DNA of 64,000 nucleotides from Clavibacter sp. A6099 (lineage in GTDB: Bacteria; Actinomycetota; Actinomycetes; Actinomycetales; Microbacteriaceae), in assembly GCF_021919125.1 (NCBI RefSeq), contig NZ_CP083439.1:2480001-2544000 (forward strand), read 5' to 3'. The translations under genes and the position numbers were made by a program. The notes beneath the pieces are model-generated. The model saw only the letters and a program-made list of their open reading frames with translations, made no database searches and had not been told where the DNA came from. Every line of letters begins with the position of its first letter. Position 1 is the first letter of the stretch. Positions 34,978-43,831 of this stretch are shown here, piece after piece.

Positions 34978-36432
34978 ATGTCAGATGACCAGCAGGCCAC
35001 GGCGAACATCGGGGTGGTGGGGCTCGCGGTGATGGGGTCGAACCTCGCCCGCAACCTCGCCAGCCGCGAGGGCAACACGGTCGCGGTGTACAACCGCACG
35101 ACCCAGAAGACCACCGACCTCGTCGAGGAGCACCCCGAGGCGGGCTTCGTCGCCGCCACCACGATCGAGGAGTTCGCCGCGTCGCTGCAGCGCCCCCGCA
35201 CCGCGATCATCATGGTCAAGGCCGGGCGCGGCACGGACGCCGTCATCGAGCAGCTGACCGAGGCGTTCGAGGAGGGCGACATCATCGTCGACGGCGGCAA
35301 CGCGCTGTTCACCGACACGATCCGCCGCGAGAAGGAGGTCCGCGCGAAGGGCCTCCACTTCGTCGGCGCCGGCATCTCCGGCGGCGAGGAGGGCGCGCTC
35401 AAGGGCCCGAGCATCATGCCGGGGGGCACGGCCGAGGCGTACGAGACGCTCGGCCCCATCCTCGAGTCGATCGCCGCGGTCGCGGAGGGCAAGCCCTGCG
35501 TGACCCACATCGGGACCGACGGCGCCGGCCACTTCGTGAAGATGATCCACAACGGCATCGAGTACGCCGACATGCAGCTCATCGCGGAGTCGTTCGACCT
35601 GCTGCGCCGGGTCGGCGGCCACGAGCCGGACGCCATCGCCGACGTGTTCGAGGAGTGGAACGGGGGCGACCTCGAGTCGTACCTCATCGAGATCACCGCC
35701 GAGGTGCTCCGCCAGAAGGACGCCGCGACCGGGAAGCCGCTCGTCGACGTCATCGTCGACCAGGCCGGATCCAAGGGCACCGGCGTCTGGACCGTGCAGA
35801 ACTCGGTGGGCCTCGGCGTGCCGGTGGGCGGGATCGCGGAGGCCGTGTTCGCGCGCGCCGTGTCGTCGAAGCCCGAGCAGCGGAAGGCCGTGCAGGCCAC
35901 CATCACGAGCCGTCCGGAGATCCAGTCGGGCGGCGACACCTTCGAGGACGACGTCCGCGCCGCGCTCTACGCGAGCAAGGTCGTCGCGTACGCGCAGGGG
36001 TTCGACGCGATCATCGCGGGCGCGAAGGAGTACGGCTGGGACATCGACAAGGGCAAGGTCGCGGAGATCTGGCGCGGCGGCTGCATCATCCGCGCGCAGT
36101 TCCTCAACCGCATCGTCGAGGCGTACGAGAAGGACTCCGGCCTCGCGACCCTCCTCGAGGACCCGTACTTCGCCAAGGCCGTCGCCGACGGCGAGCAGGC
36201 CTGGCGCCGGGTCGTCTCGGTCGCCGCGCTGTCGGGGATCCCGGTGCCCGGCTTCGCGTCGGCGCTGAGCTACTACGACTCGCTCGCCTCCGAGCGCCTG
36301 CCCGCCGCCCTCGTGCAGGGCCAGCGCGACTTCTTCGGCGCGCACACGTACCACCGCACCGACAGGGAGGGCACCTTCCACACGCTGTGGTCCGGCGACC
36401 GCTCCGAGGTCGAGGCGGAGGACACGCACTAG
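34978..36432 (+). CDS. gnd: 6-phosphogluconate dehydrogenase, decarboxylating
   Basis: The 484-residue enzyme oxidises 6-phosphogluconate to ribulose-5-phosphate with NADP(H) formation. The coenzyme fold is IGVVGLAVMGSNLARNLAS, and the active-site motifs are GAGISGGEEGALKGPSIMPGG (in two parts), the K-M-I-H-N-G-I-E-Y signature, and C-terminal YFGAHTYHRTD-like FFGAHTYHRTDREG. Its length (484) fits the long GndA class. AAGGAGG precedes the ATG. It is divergent from the gluconokinase-oxidoreductase fusion, so both halves of a gluconate route flank one control region. A strong hairpin follows the stop. Confidence 0.95.
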   Translation: MSDDQQATANIGVVGLAVMGSNLARNLASREGNTVAVYNRTTQKTTDLVEEHPEAGFVAATTIEEFAASLQRPRTAIIMVKAGRGTDAVIEQLTEAFEEGDIIVDGGNALFTDTIRREKEVRAKGLHFVGAGISGGEEGALKGPSIMPGGTAEAYETLGPILESIAAVAEGKPCVTHIGTDGAGHFVKMIHNGIEYADMQLIAESFDLLRRVGGHEPDAIADVFEEWNGGDLESYLIEITAEVLRQKDAATGKPLVDVIVDQAGSKGTGVWTVQNSVGLGVPVGGIAEAVFARAVSSKPEQRKAVQATITSRPEIQSGGDTFEDDVRAALYASKVVAYAQGFDAIIAGAKEYGWDIDKGKVAEIWRGGCIIRAQFLNRIVEAYEKDSGLATLLEDPYFAKAVADGEQAWRRVVSVAALSGIPVPGFASALSYYDSLASERLPAALVQGQRDFFGAHTYHRTDREGTFHTLWSGDRSEVEAEDTH

Positions 36433-36451
36433 CGTCCACCGACCGTCGCCG

Positions 36452-36484
36452 ACGCCCCGCCGCCCCTCGTGGGCGGCGGGGCGT
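36452..36484 (+). terminator. Terminator of gnd
   Basis: A perfect 14-bp G/C stem (36452-36465 with 36471-36484) and a five-base loop lie 20 bases past the gnd stop. Confidence 0.75.
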
Positions 36485-36488
36485 CTGT

Positions 36489-36494
36489 CACACT
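36489..36494 (+). promoter_or_regulatory. -10-like box CACACT upstream of a small membrane protein gene
   Basis: CACACT is seven bases before the ATG at 36502, directly after the gnd terminator. The same hexamer precedes the lipoprotein gene at 62417 by six bases. Confidence 0.4.
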
Positions 36495-36501
36495 GGGGCG
36501 G

Positions 36502-36876
36502 ATGGACGAGGACGAGCACCCGGAGCTCGCGGGCTACGAGCCGCACCGCCCGCGGAGCCTGCGCAGCAAGCGCACGCTCGTCGTGATGCGGGTGGTCGTC
36601 GTGGTCGGGATCGTCAGCCTGCTGCTCCCCGGGGTCGTCACCATGGTGCGCGTGGGCGCGAGCACGGCCGACATGGCCTGCAAGGACTTCGTCGCGTACG
36701 AGCGGCCCGACTCCCCCTCCTACGAGGTGCGGTTCCAGCTGTTCGGCCCCGGCGGCGTGGGCTACGAGTGCTACACGAGGTACGCCTTCGGCGGCGACGA
36801 GCACATCGTGTCGCTCGGGCTCATCCCCTCCGGCCGCGTCGCGCGCGAGGTCGTCGAGCGGAACTCCCGGGACTGA
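36502..36876 (+). CDS. Small single-pass membrane protein, function unknown
   Basis: The 124-residue product has a charged cytosolic N-terminus, one membrane helix (about 30-50, MRVVVVVGIVSLLLPGVVTMV) and an extracellular domain with two cysteines (ACKDF and YECYTR) that could form a disulfide. I do not recognise the family. The ATG at 36502 is preferred to an in-frame upstream codon at 36469, which lies inside the gnd terminator. It lies between gnd and the convergent prs gene. Confidence 0.6.
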   Translation: MDEDEHPELAGYEPHRPRSLRSKRTLVVMRVVVVVGIVSLLLPGVVTMVRVGASTADMACKDFVAYERPDSPSYEVRFQLFGPGGVGYECYTRYAFGGDEHIVSLGLIPSGRVAREVVERNSRD

Positions 36877-36921
36877 TACCCCGGGCGTCCGAGCCGCCGA
36901 CCCGGACCGCGGCGCTGGGGC

Positions 36922-37899
36922 CTAGGCCGCGCCGTCGAACATGCTCGTGACGGATCCGTCGTCGAACACCTCGTGGATCGCGCGGGCCAGCAGCGGCGCG
37001 ATGGGCAGCACCGTGAGCTTGTCCCAGCGCTTGTCCTCGGGGATCGGCAGCGTGTCGGTGACCACGACCGAGTCGATGTGCGGGCTGTCGAGGATCTGCG
37101 TGGCCGGGTCAGAGAAGACCGCGTGCGTGGCCGCGACGACGACGCCCGTGGCGCCGTTCTTCTTCAGGGCCTCGGCGGCGGAGACGATGGTGCGGCCGGT
37201 GTCGATCAGGTCGTCCACCAGGAGGCACACGCGACCGGCGACGTCGCCGACGATCTCGTGGACGGTGACCTGGTTGTGCACCTTCGGGTCGCGGCGCTTG
37301 TGGATGATGGCGAGCGGGGCGCCGAGCTTGTCGCTCCAGATGTCGGCGACGCGCACGCGGCCCATGTCGGGCGAGACGACCGTGAGGGTCTTGGAGTCGA
37401 GCACGGAGCGCATGTGCTCGAGGAGCACGGGCATGGCGAAGAGGTGGTCGACGGGGCCGTCGAAGAAGCCCTGGATCTGCGCGGCGTGCAGGTCGACCGA
37501 CATGATGCGGTCGGCGCCCGCGGCCTTGAACAGGTCGGCGACGAGGCGGGCGGAGATCGGCTCGCGGCCGCGGCCCTTCTTGTCCTGCCGGGCGTAGGGG
37601 TAGAACGGGGCGACCACGGTGATCCGCTTGGCCGATGCCCGCTTCATCGCGTCGACCATGATGAGCTGCTCCATGAGCCACTCGTTGATGGGCGCGGTGT
37701 GCGACTGGATGACGAACGCGTCGCTGCCCCGGACGCTCTCGTCGTACCGGATGTAGAGCTCGCCGTTGGCGAAGGTCCGCGCGTCGGTGTGCACGAGGGT
37801 CGTCTCGAGCTCCTCGGCGATCTGCTCGGCGAGCTCGGGGTGCGCGCGACCTGTGACGATCACGAGCCGCTTCTCTCCGGCGGTCTTGATTGCGGACAC
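36922..37899 (-). CDS. prs: Ribose-phosphate pyrophosphokinase (PRPP synthetase)
   Basis: The 325-residue enzyme makes PRPP from ribose-5-phosphate and ATP. Visible motifs are FANGELYIRYDESVRG, the ATP-binding region APFYPYARQDKKGRGREPIS (98-117 approximately), the flexible loop KRRDP, and the PRPP-binding LLVDDLIDTGRT. The start is GTG with GGAG four bases upstream. It follows glmU by 14 bases, the conserved glmU-prs pair that shares a need for phosphorylated sugar and uridine precursors. Confidence 0.96.
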   Translation of the reverse strand: MSAIKTAGEKRLVIVTGRAHPELAEQIAEELETTLVHTDARTFANGELYIRYDESVRGSDAFVIQSHTAPINEWLMEQLIMVDAMKRASAKRITVVAPFYPYARQDKKGRGREPISARLVADLFKAAGADRIMSVDLHAAQIQGFFDGPVDHLFAMPVLLEHMRSVLDSKTLTVVSPDMGRVRVADIWSDKLGAPLAIIHKRRDPKVHNQVTVHEIVGDVAGRVCLLVDDLIDTGRTIVSAAEALKKNGATGVVVAATHAVFSDPATQILDSPHIDSVVVTDTLPIPEDKRWDKLTVLPIAPLLARAIHEVFDDGSVTSMFDGAA

Positions 37900-37913
37900 G
37901 GGACTCCGTCTCG

Positions 37914-39458
37914 TCAGTGCTGCTCGGTGTGCTCGGTCCCGGACGGATCGTCCTGGTGCCCCTCGGCCGCCTCGACGGCGGCCCGGGCCTCGGGGGTGCC
38001 CGGTCGCTTCGCCTCGGTCCAGCCGACCATGTTGCGTTGCGGCGCCACCGAGATGCCGAGTGCGCCGGGCGGGACGTCCTTGCGGATGACGGCACCGGCA
38101 CCCGTGTAGGAGCCGGTACCGATCCTAACCGGTGCGACGAGGACGTTCCGCGAGCCGAGGTGCACGTGGTCGCCGACCTCCGTGCGGTGCTTCGTGTGCC
38201 CGTCGTAGTTCGCGAAGACCGCGCCCGCGCCGATGTTGGTGTGCGCGCCGATGGTCGCGTCGCCCACGTAGCTGAGGTGCGGGACCTTGCTGCCGGCACC
38301 GATCTCGACGTTCTTCGTCTCGACGTAGGCGCCGATCTTGCCGTCGTCGCCGAGGCGCGTGCCGGGTCGCAGGAAGGAGAACGGGCCGACCGTCGCGCGG
38401 GCGCCGATGACGGCCAGCTCGGCGTCGGTGCGGCGGACGGTCGCGTCCTCGCCGACCTCGGTGTCGCGCAGGGTGGTGTCCGGGCCGACCGTCGCGCCCG
38501 CGGCGACCGTGGACGCGCCGAGGATCTGCGTGCCCGGGAGGACCGTGACGTCGGCGGCGAGCGTCGCCTTGACGTCGATCCAGGTGGTGCGCGGATCCTG
38601 GATCGTCACGCCCGCGAGCTGCCAGCGGCGGATGATGCGGGCGTTCAGCTCGGTGGCCGCGGCCGTGAGCTGCAAGCGGTCGTTGATGCCGGCGACGAGC
38701 CAGCTGTCGCGGACCGGGAGGCCCTCGATGGCGCCGCCCGCGCGGCGGATCACGTCGGCCGCGTCGGTCAGGTACTTCTCGCGCTGCGCGTTGTCGGTGC
38801 CGATCGCGCCGAGGGTCTGCCGGAGCGCCTCCGCGTCGAACACGTAGACGCCCGCGTTGACCTCGTCGATGCGGAGCTGCTCGCCGGTCGCGTCCTTCTG
38901 CTCGACGATGGCCTCGAACGCGCCGTCCTGGCCGCGGATGATGCGGCCGTTGCCGGTCGGGTCGTCGAGGCGGGCGGTGAGGAGCGTGAGGTCGTTGCGC
39001 GCCTGGCGGTGCGCGGAGACGAGCGAGCGGAGCGTGGCCGCGTCGAGCAGGGGCACGTCGCCCGAGAGCACGACGACCTGGCCGGTGAAGCCGTCGGGCA
39101 GGGCCGTGATGCCCACCTCGACCGCGCGGCCGGTGCCGGGGATCTCGTCCTGGTCGACCACGAGGGCCTCGGGCGACAGCGCGCGCACGACCTCGACGAC
39201 CTGGTCGCGGTCGTGGCGCACGACCGTGACGATGTGGCGCGCGCCGAGCTCCTCCGCGGTCGCGAGCACGTGGCCGACGAGCGGCAGGCCGGCGAGCGGG
39301 TGCAGGACCTTCGGCAGGCGCGAGCGCATGCGGGTGCCCTGGCCGGCGGCGAGGATCACGACCGCGATGGAGGGGCTGCGCGGCTCGCCGTCGACGTCGA
39401 GCTCGCCCGTCACGATGGGGATCTCGCGGGTCGTCGGCGTGATGTCTGAGTCGGTCAT
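37914..39458 (-). CDS. glmU: Bifunctional UDP-GlcNAc pyrophosphorylase / GlcN-1-P acetyltransferase
   Basis: The 514-residue enzyme makes UDP-N-acetylglucosamine for peptidoglycan. The N-terminal uridyltransferase domain has VVILAAGQGTRMRSRLPKVLH and LSGDVPLLDAATL. The C-terminal left-handed beta-helix acetyltransferase contains GPFSFLRPGTRLGDDGKIGA, VETKNVEIGAGSKVPHLSYVG and GAGAVFANYDGHTKHRTEVG. A 25-residue N-terminal extension and an acidic/His tail flank the core. GGGAG precedes the ATG. tRNA-Gln lies just upstream on the same strand, and prs follows by 14 bases. Confidence 0.95.
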   Translation of the reverse strand: MTDSDITPTTREIPIVTGELDVDGEPRSPSIAVVILAAGQGTRMRSRLPKVLHPLAGLPLVGHVLATAEELGARHIVTVVRHDRDQVVEVVRALSPEALVVDQDEIPGTGRAVEVGITALPDGFTGQVVVLSGDVPLLDAATLRSLVSAHRQARNDLTLLTARLDDPTGNGRIIRGQDGAFEAIVEQKDATGEQLRIDEVNAGVYVFDAEALRQTLGAIGTDNAQREKYLTDAADVIRRAGGAIEGLPVRDSWLVAGINDRLQLTAAATELNARIIRRWQLAGVTIQDPRTTWIDVKATLAADVTVLPGTQILGASTVAAGATVGPDTTLRDTEVGEDATVRRTDAELAVIGARATVGPFSFLRPGTRLGDDGKIGAYVETKNVEIGAGSKVPHLSYVGDATIGAHTNIGAGAVFANYDGHTKHRTEVGDHVHLGSRNVLVAPVRIGTGSYTGAGAVIRKDVPPGALGISVAPQRNMVGWTEAKRPGTPEARAAVEAAEGHQDDPSGTEHTEQH

Positions 39459-39509
39459 GGCGATCTCCCTGATCCTCGTGCGTCTGTCCGGCGCGGCCGG
39501 CGGGCGTGG

Positions 39510-39581
39510 CTCCGCCCCCAGGATTCGAACCTGGACCTCACAGCTCCAAAGGCTGAAGTGCTGCCGTTACACCAAGGCGGA
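39510..39581 (-). tRNA. tRNA-Gln (UUG anticodon)
   Basis: Acceptor stem TCCGCCT pairs with GGGCGGA, the D stem is GTGT/GCAC, the anticodon loop is CTTTGGA with anticodon TTG, and the T arm is CCAGG-TTCGAAT-CCTGG. The discriminator is G and CCA is encoded directly after it (39507-39509). The anticodon stem has one mismatch at its base. It lies upstream of glmU in the usual actinobacterial position. Confidence 0.93.
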
Positions 39582-39657
39582 CCGCTCACGGTCCGGCCGT
39601 GCGCAGGACGAGTCTGCCAGAGGTGCCCGGACGCGGAGACCGGGACGCGGCGGGCGC

Positions 39658-40050
39658 TCAGGCCCCGCGCGCGCGGCGCCGGCGGAGGACGCCGCGGATC
39701 CGCAGCACCAGGAGCAGCGCGCCGCCGACCGCGAGCCCCACGGCCCCGCCGACGAGCACGCGCGCATCGAACGCGCTCTGCTGGAAGGGCCACAGCTGGC
39801 TGGCGAGGGCGGCGATCCCGAGCAGGAGCGGCGTCAGCACCGCCGCGACGAGGGCCTCCTGCGACGGCGTCATGGGCTCGGCGCCGCGTCGGCGGTCGCG
39901 GATCGTCGTGCCAACGAGGGCGCCCCACAGCGGCAGCACCAGACCGAGGTTCGCGACCGGGACGAGGACGAGGGCGATGAGGAGGGCCAGCGCGGCCCCG
40001 CCCACGTACCACCACGGCATGACGGAGCGGATGGAGGGGAGGTCGGCCAT
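39658..40050 (-). CDS. Small multi-span membrane protein, function unknown
   Basis: The 130-residue protein has four predicted spans: WWYVGGAALALLIALVLV, LGLVLPLWGALVG, LVAAVLTPLLLGIAALA and VLVGGAVGLAVGGALLLVL. A short charged loop with RDRRRG lies between spans two and three, and the C-terminus is strongly basic. I do not recognise the family. The ATG at 40050 is chosen because a TAGCGT box lies seven bases upstream. It diverges from a MarR regulator that could control it. Confidence 0.65.
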   Translation of the reverse strand: MADLPSIRSVMPWWYVGGAALALLIALVLVPVANLGLVLPLWGALVGTTIRDRRRGAEPMTPSQEALVAAVLTPLLLGIAALASQLWPFQQSAFDARVLVGGAVGLAVGGALLLVLRIRGVLRRRRARGA

Positions 40051-40057
40051 GTCCCTC

Positions 40058-40063
40058 ACGCTA
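40058..40063 (-). promoter_or_regulatory. -10-like box TAGCGT for the small membrane protein
   Basis: TAGCGT on the minus strand is seven bases from the ATG at 40050. The divergent MarR box at 40091-40096 is 28 bases away, so both promoters overlap one short control region. Confidence 0.42.
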
Positions 40064-40090
40064 GCGACGGGACGGGTGGCCCCGGACCGG

Positions 40091-40096
40091 CATGAT
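40091..40096 (+). promoter_or_regulatory. -10-like box CATGAT for the MarR gene
   Basis: CATGAT is six bases before the ATG at 40103; the six intervening bases are all G. Confidence 0.38.
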
Positions 40097-40102
40097 GGGG
40101 GG

Positions 40103-40606
40103 ATGCCCAGCCGCGACGAGGTCGACCGCATCGTCGACGCGTGGCGGCGCGAGCGGCCCGACCTCGATTTCTCCCCGCTCGAGGTCCTGTCCCGGGTCGG
40201 CCGGTTGTCGCGGCTGCTGGAGCGCGCCCGGCGCTCGGCGTTCCAGGAGTCGGAGCTCGAGTCGTGGGAGTTCGACGTGCTGTCGGCGCTCCGGCGGGCG
40301 GGCGATCCCTACCAGCTGAGCCCCAAGGCCCTCCTGCAGCAGACGCTCGTCTCCTCCGGGACCATGACCAACCGGATCGACCGGCTCGTGGCGCGCGGGC
40401 TCGTGGAGCGGCGGACGGATCCGCACGACGGGCGCGGGATCCTCGTCGTCATGTCGGACGCGGGGCGCACGCGGGTCGACACCGCGATCACCCGGCTCGT
40501 CACCGAGGAGGCGGAGCTGCTCGAGACCCTGCCCGCGGCCGACCGCGACGTGCTCGCGGGGCTGCTGCGGCAGCTGATCCTCGACCTCGACGACGACGGG
40601 GCCTGA
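40103..40606 (+). CDS. MarR-family transcriptional regulator
   Basis: The 167-residue protein has the winged helix-turn-helix of MarR regulators: the dimer helix VLSRVGRLSRLLERARR, recognition region LSPKALLQQTLVSSGTMTNRIDRL, and the wing VERRTDPHDGRGILVVMSD. MarR proteins usually repress a divergent or adjacent gene until bound by a small aromatic ligand. The divergent partner is a small membrane protein of unknown function. The start is leaderless-like (box at 40091). Confidence 0.9.
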   Translation: MPSRDEVDRIVDAWRRERPDLDFSPLEVLSRVGRLSRLLERARRSAFQESELESWEFDVLSALRRAGDPYQLSPKALLQQTLVSSGTMTNRIDRLVARGLVERRTDPHDGRGILVVMSDAGRTRVDTAITRLVTEEAELLETLPAADRDVLAGLLRQLILDLDDDGA

Positions 40607-40630
40607 CCCGCTCCACCCCGCCCGCCCGGC

Positions 40631-40987
40631 TCAGGCGTGCGCGACGCAGCGGCGCGCGGCGGGGCGGATCTCGAGCCGGCCCGCGGGGATCGCCTCGCCG
40701 CAGACCTCGCACCGGCCGTAGGTCCCCGCGTCGAGGCGGGCGACCGCCGCGTCGACGTCGGCGAGGCGGACGCGGGCCTCGCGGATCATCGCGTCGGACT
40801 GCGAGCGCTCGAACGCGAGGGTCGCACCCTCGGGGTCGTGCTCGTCGTCGGAGTTCGCGTCCTGGCGTGCCTCGACGATCGCGGCCACGTCGCGGTCGAG
40901 CCCGCGGATGAGCGCGAGCGTGTCAGCTCGCACCGCTGCGAGCGCCGCGCGCGGGTCGGCCGAGGCGGGCGCGGCGTCGTCGGCCAC
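40631..40987 (-). CDS. TraR/DksA-type zinc-finger protein
   Basis: The 118-residue protein has an acidic coiled-coil region (D-A-N-S-D-D-E-H-D-P-E-G, then a helix) and a C-terminal DksA/TraR finger, YGRCEVCGEAIPAGRLEIRP, ending RRCVAHA. The usual fourth cysteine is replaced by His, giving a C3H set. DksA-like proteins bind the RNA polymerase secondary channel, and actinobacterial relatives are mostly uncharacterised. The GTG start is 10 bases past the stop of the LLM oxidoreductase gene, so argO, the oxidoreductase and this gene probably form one transcript. Confidence 0.8.
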   Translation of the reverse strand: MADDAAPASADPRAALAAVRADTLALIRGLDRDVAAIVEARQDANSDDEHDPEGATLAFERSQSDAMIREARVRLADVDAAVARLDAGTYGRCEVCGEAIPAGRLEIRPAARRCVAHA

Positions 40988-40997
40988 GGATCCCGCG

Positions 40998-42011
40998 CTA
41001 CGCGGCGACGAGCGCGTGCGCGTCCGCCATCAGCTCGACCGAGCGGAGGCGCTCGGGCGTCTGCTGCGACGCGTGTCCGACGATTACCTCGTCGACGCCC
41101 GCCTGCTCCGCGAACCGGTTGGCGTAGTCGGAGACCTCGGCGCCGGTGCCGACCGCCGTGTAGGTCATCATGCTGGCGACGTGCGCGCCGACGGGCGCCT
41201 CGAGGAGCCGGTCGAGCTCGTCGTCGGTGAAGGTCTGCGTGGCGGGGATCTGGCCGCTCTGGCGGAGCAGCATCATCAGGCGCGCGCGGCGGACGCCGGC
41301 GAACTGGCGCTCGGCGTCGGCGCGGTCGTCGGCCGCGATGGCGTTGATGCCGGCGATCGCGTAGGGCGCGTCGAGCTGCTCCGACGGGCGGAAGTCGCGG
41401 CGGTAGATCGCGATGGCGTCGAGCAGCATGTCGGGCGCGAAGTGCGAGGCGAAGGCGAACGGCAGGCCGAGTGCCGCGGCCAGCTGGGCGCCGAAGGTCG
41501 AGGATCCGAGGATGTACAGGGGGACGCGCGTGCCGGCGCCGGGCGTCGCGGACACCCCGGGGACCTGGCTCTCGCCGGCGAGGAAGGCCTGCAGCTCGAC
41601 GACGTCCTCCGGGAAGCGGTCGGAGGATCCGGGGTCGCGGCGGAGCGCGCGGAACGTGGCCTGGTCGCTGCCGGGGGCGCGGCCGAGGCCGAGGTCGATG
41701 CGTCCCGGGTGCAGCGTCTCGAGCGTGCCGAACTGCTCCGCGATGGTGAGCGGCGAGTGGTTCGGCAGCATGACGCCGCCGGATCCGAGCCGGATCGTCG
41801 ACGTCTGGCTGGCGACGTGGGCGATGAGCACGCTCGTCGCGCTGGACGCGATCGACGCCATGTTGTGGTGCTCGGCGTACCAGACGCGACGGTAGCCGCT
41901 CCGCTCGGCCTGCTGGGCGAGGGCGACGGAGGCCTGGAAGCTGTCGCGGGCGGTCTCCCCGGGGGCGATGGGGGCGAGGTCGAGGATGGAGAGCGGGACG
42001 GTCATGCTCAT
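40998..42011 (-). CDS. LLM-class flavin-dependent oxidoreductase (luciferase-like)
   Basis: The 337-residue protein is a TIM-barrel monooxygenase-like flavoprotein of the alkanal monooxygenase family. It begins [19 protein letters not shown] and continues with [28 protein letters not shown] and [14 protein letters not shown], all hallmarks of the group often annotated as luciferase-like. Its substrate is unknown. The ATG at 42011 overlaps the stop of argO (ATGA), and an ATG two codons later is also possible. It is co-transcribed with the exporter and the DksA-like gene. Confidence 0.88.
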   Translation of the reverse strand: MSMTVPLSILDLAPIAPGETARDSFQASVALAQQAERSGYRRVWYAEHHNMASIASSATSVLIAHVASQTSTIRLGSGGVMLPNHSPLTIAEQFGTLETLHPGRIDLGLGRAPGSDQATFRALRRDPGSSDRFPEDVVELQAFLAGESQVPGVSATPGAGTRVPLYILGSSTFGAQLAAALGLPFAFASHFAPDMLLDAIAIYRRDFRPSEQLDAPYAIAGINAIAADDRADAERQFAGVRRARLMMLLRQSGQIPATQTFTDDELDRLLEAPVGAHVASMMTYTAVGTGAEVSDYANRFAEQAGVDEVIVGHASQQTPERLRSVELMADAHALVAA

Positions 42012-42817
42012 CCCAACAGCGCGGACGCCTCCGGTGTTCCGAGCCCGTCCGGGGCGGGGGCGGCGGGCGCGTCGGCCGTCGTCTCGTCGCGGCGCGCGGC
42101 GTCCGCGCGACGACGGCGCACGACCGACCACACGGCCACGACGCCGGCGAGCGCCGCGCAGATCGCGGTGGCGACAGCGATCCGCGCCGCCTCCCCCAGC
42201 CCGGTCGGCGTCAGCGGAAGCAGGATCTGCACGGCGAGCACGAGCATCACCCCGGCGATCACGGTGTCGAGCACGCGCCAGGCGGCCGGCCGCGCGAGCA
42301 CGGGCGCGAAGACGCGGGCAGCCGTCGCGAGCAGCGTGAACCAGACGCAGCTGGCGACCATCGCGCCGACCCCGAACGCCCAGCGGCCGTCGCCGTGGCC
42401 CGCCGCGACGGATCCGACGAGGAGCACGGTGTCGAGGTACACGTGCGGGTTCAGCCAGGTGAGCGCGAGGCATGCGGCGACCACGGTGCCGAGCGCGCGG
42501 GGCGCGGACCCGGCGACGGCCAGGCCCTGCGGCGCGACGGCCCGCAGCAGCGAGAGCGCCGCGTAGCCGGCGAGGAAGCACGCGCCGAGGATGCGGATGA
42601 CGACGATCGCGAGGGGCGCCGCCTCGATGATCGCGCCGATCCCCGCGACGCCGAGGCCGATGAGGATCACGTCGGAGACCGCGCAGATGAGGACGACGAC
42701 GAGCACGTGCTCGCGCCGCGTGCCCTGCCGCAGGATGAAGGCGTTCTGCGCGCCGATCGCGGCGATGAGCGAGAAGCCGAGGCCGAAGCCGGAGAGCGCG
42801 TGCGCGAGCGGGTGCAT
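42008..42817 (-). CDS. LysE/ArgO-type basic amino-acid exporter
   Basis: The 269-residue, six-span exporter of the LysE superfamily has the N-terminal signature [19 protein letters not shown] and the conserved [15 protein letters not shown] in the fourth span. Such proteins export L-arginine and L-lysine when internal levels rise. A LysR-type regulator of the ArgP/LysG group is divergent, which is the standard pairing. The ATG at 42817 (seven bases from TAGCGT) is preferred to an upstream codon at 42859. The C-terminal tail of about 40 residues is hydrophilic. Confidence 0.9.
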   Translation of the reverse strand: MHPLAHALSGFGLGFSLIAAIGAQNAFILRQGTRREHVLVVVLICAVSDVILIGLGVAGIGAIIEAAPLAIVVIRILGACFLAGYAALSLLRAVAPQGLAVAGSAPRALGTVVAACLALTWLNPHVYLDTVLLVGSVAAGHGDGRWAFGVGAMVASCVWFTLLATAARVFAPVLARPAAWRVLDTVIAGVMLVLAVQILLPLTPTGLGEAARIAVATAICAALAGVVAVWSVVRRRRADAARRDETTADAPAAPAPDGLGTPEASALLG

Positions 42818-42824
42818 GACCTCC

Positions 42825-42830
42825 ACGCTA
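42825..42830 (-). promoter_or_regulatory. -10-like box TAGCGT for argO
   Basis: TAGCGT on the minus strand is seven bases from the exporter ATG. The regulator's own box is about 45 bases away on the other strand, so the ArgP/LysG binding site must lie in or across this interval. Confidence 0.45.
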
Positions 42831-42875
42831 GGCATCGGGCGCGCATCAGGCCAGCTCATGTTCCTGCTGCACCAT

Positions 42876-42881
42876 TAGCAT
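42876..42881 (+). promoter_or_regulatory. -10-like box TAGCAT for the LysR regulator
   Basis: TAGCAT is five bases before the first ATG (42887) and eight before the second (42890) of the regulator gene. Confidence 0.4.
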
Positions 42882-42886
42882 CGCTG

Positions 42887-43786
42887 ATGATGGACATCCG
42901 CACCGAGCACCTGCGCACCCTGGCCGCCGTCATCGACACGGGCACGCTCGACGCGGCCGCGCGCGCGCTGCGGCTCACGCCCTCCGCGGTGAGCCAGCGG
43001 ATCACCGCGCTCGAGCGCAGCGCCGGCCGCGTGCTCCTGCGCCGCACCCGGCCCGCCACCACCACGGAGGCGGGCGACGCCGTGCTGCGGCACGCGCGCC
43101 AGGTGCTCCTGCTCGAGCGCGACCTCGACGGGCTGCTCGGCGTGGGCGACGGGGACGGCGACGCACCGCGGGCGGGGACGGCGGCCGTGCCCGTGGTCGT
43201 GAACGGCGACTCGCTCGCGTCGTGGCTGCTGCCCGCGTTCGCCGCGCTCGCGGCCGAGACGGGCCAGGCGGTCGAGGTGCTGCGCGAGGACGAGCACCAC
43301 TCCCTCGACCTGCTGCGCGACGGATCCGCGATGGCCGCCGTCACGAGCGTGAAGGACCCGGTGCAGGGCTGCACCTCGGAGCGCCTCGGGCGGATGCGGT
43401 ACCGCGCGCTCGCGACGCCCGCCTACGTCGCCGCGCACCTGCCCGACGGGCCCACTCCGAGCGCGCTGGCCGTGGCGCCGCTCGTGATGTTCGACCGCAA
43501 GGACGCCATGCAGGACCGCTGGCTCCGCGGCCGTCGCGCGTCCGCGGGACAGCCGCGGCACTACGTGCCGTCCTCGGCGGAGTTCGTCACGGCGGTCACG
43601 CTCGGCATGGGCTGGGGCATGCTGCCCGACCTGCAGAGCGAGGAGCTCGTCGCGTCGGGCGCGCTCGTGCCGCTGGACGCCGGATCCCACGTGGACGTGG
43701 CGCTGCACTGGCAGCGCTGGAGCGTCGACTCCCCCGTGCTCGCCGACCTCACCCGGCACGTGCGCGCCGCGGCCGCCTCGCTGTGA
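42887..43786 (+). CDS. LysR-family regulator of the ArgP/LysG group
   Basis: The 299-residue regulator has an N-terminal helix-turn-helix (LRTLAAVIDTGTLDAAARAL then TPSAVSQRITALERSAGRVL) and a substrate-binding-like C-terminal domain. Divergence from a LysE/ArgO exporter and ArgP-like segments such as NGDSLASWLLPAF support the ArgP/LysG assignment: it activates exporter expression in response to arginine or lysine. Two adjacent ATG codons (42887, 42890) are possible starts. The stop lies in the loop of a bidirectional hairpin. Confidence 0.88.
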   Translation: MMDIRTEHLRTLAAVIDTGTLDAAARALRLTPSAVSQRITALERSAGRVLLRRTRPATTTEAGDAVLRHARQVLLLERDLDGLLGVGDGDGDAPRAGTAAVPVVVNGDSLASWLLPAFAALAAETGQAVEVLREDEHHSLDLLRDGSAMAAVTSVKDPVQGCTSERLGRMRYRALATPAYVAAHLPDGPTPSALAVAPLVMFDRKDAMQDRWLRGRRASAGQPRHYVPSSAEFVTAVTLGMGWGMLPDLQSEELVASGALVPLDAGSHVDVALHWQRWSVDSPVLADLTRHVRAAAASL

Positions 43787-43796
43787 TAGCGAGGCG
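43774..43796. terminator. Bidirectional hairpin spanning the LysR stop codon
   Basis: A nine-bp perfect stem (43774-43782 with 43788-43796) has a five-base loop that contains most of the regulator's TGA. It separates convergent lysR and metI. Confidence 0.55.
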
Positions 43797-43831
43797 AGCC
43801 GGGCGGCCGCGGCGGGTGGCGCGCGGGACGG

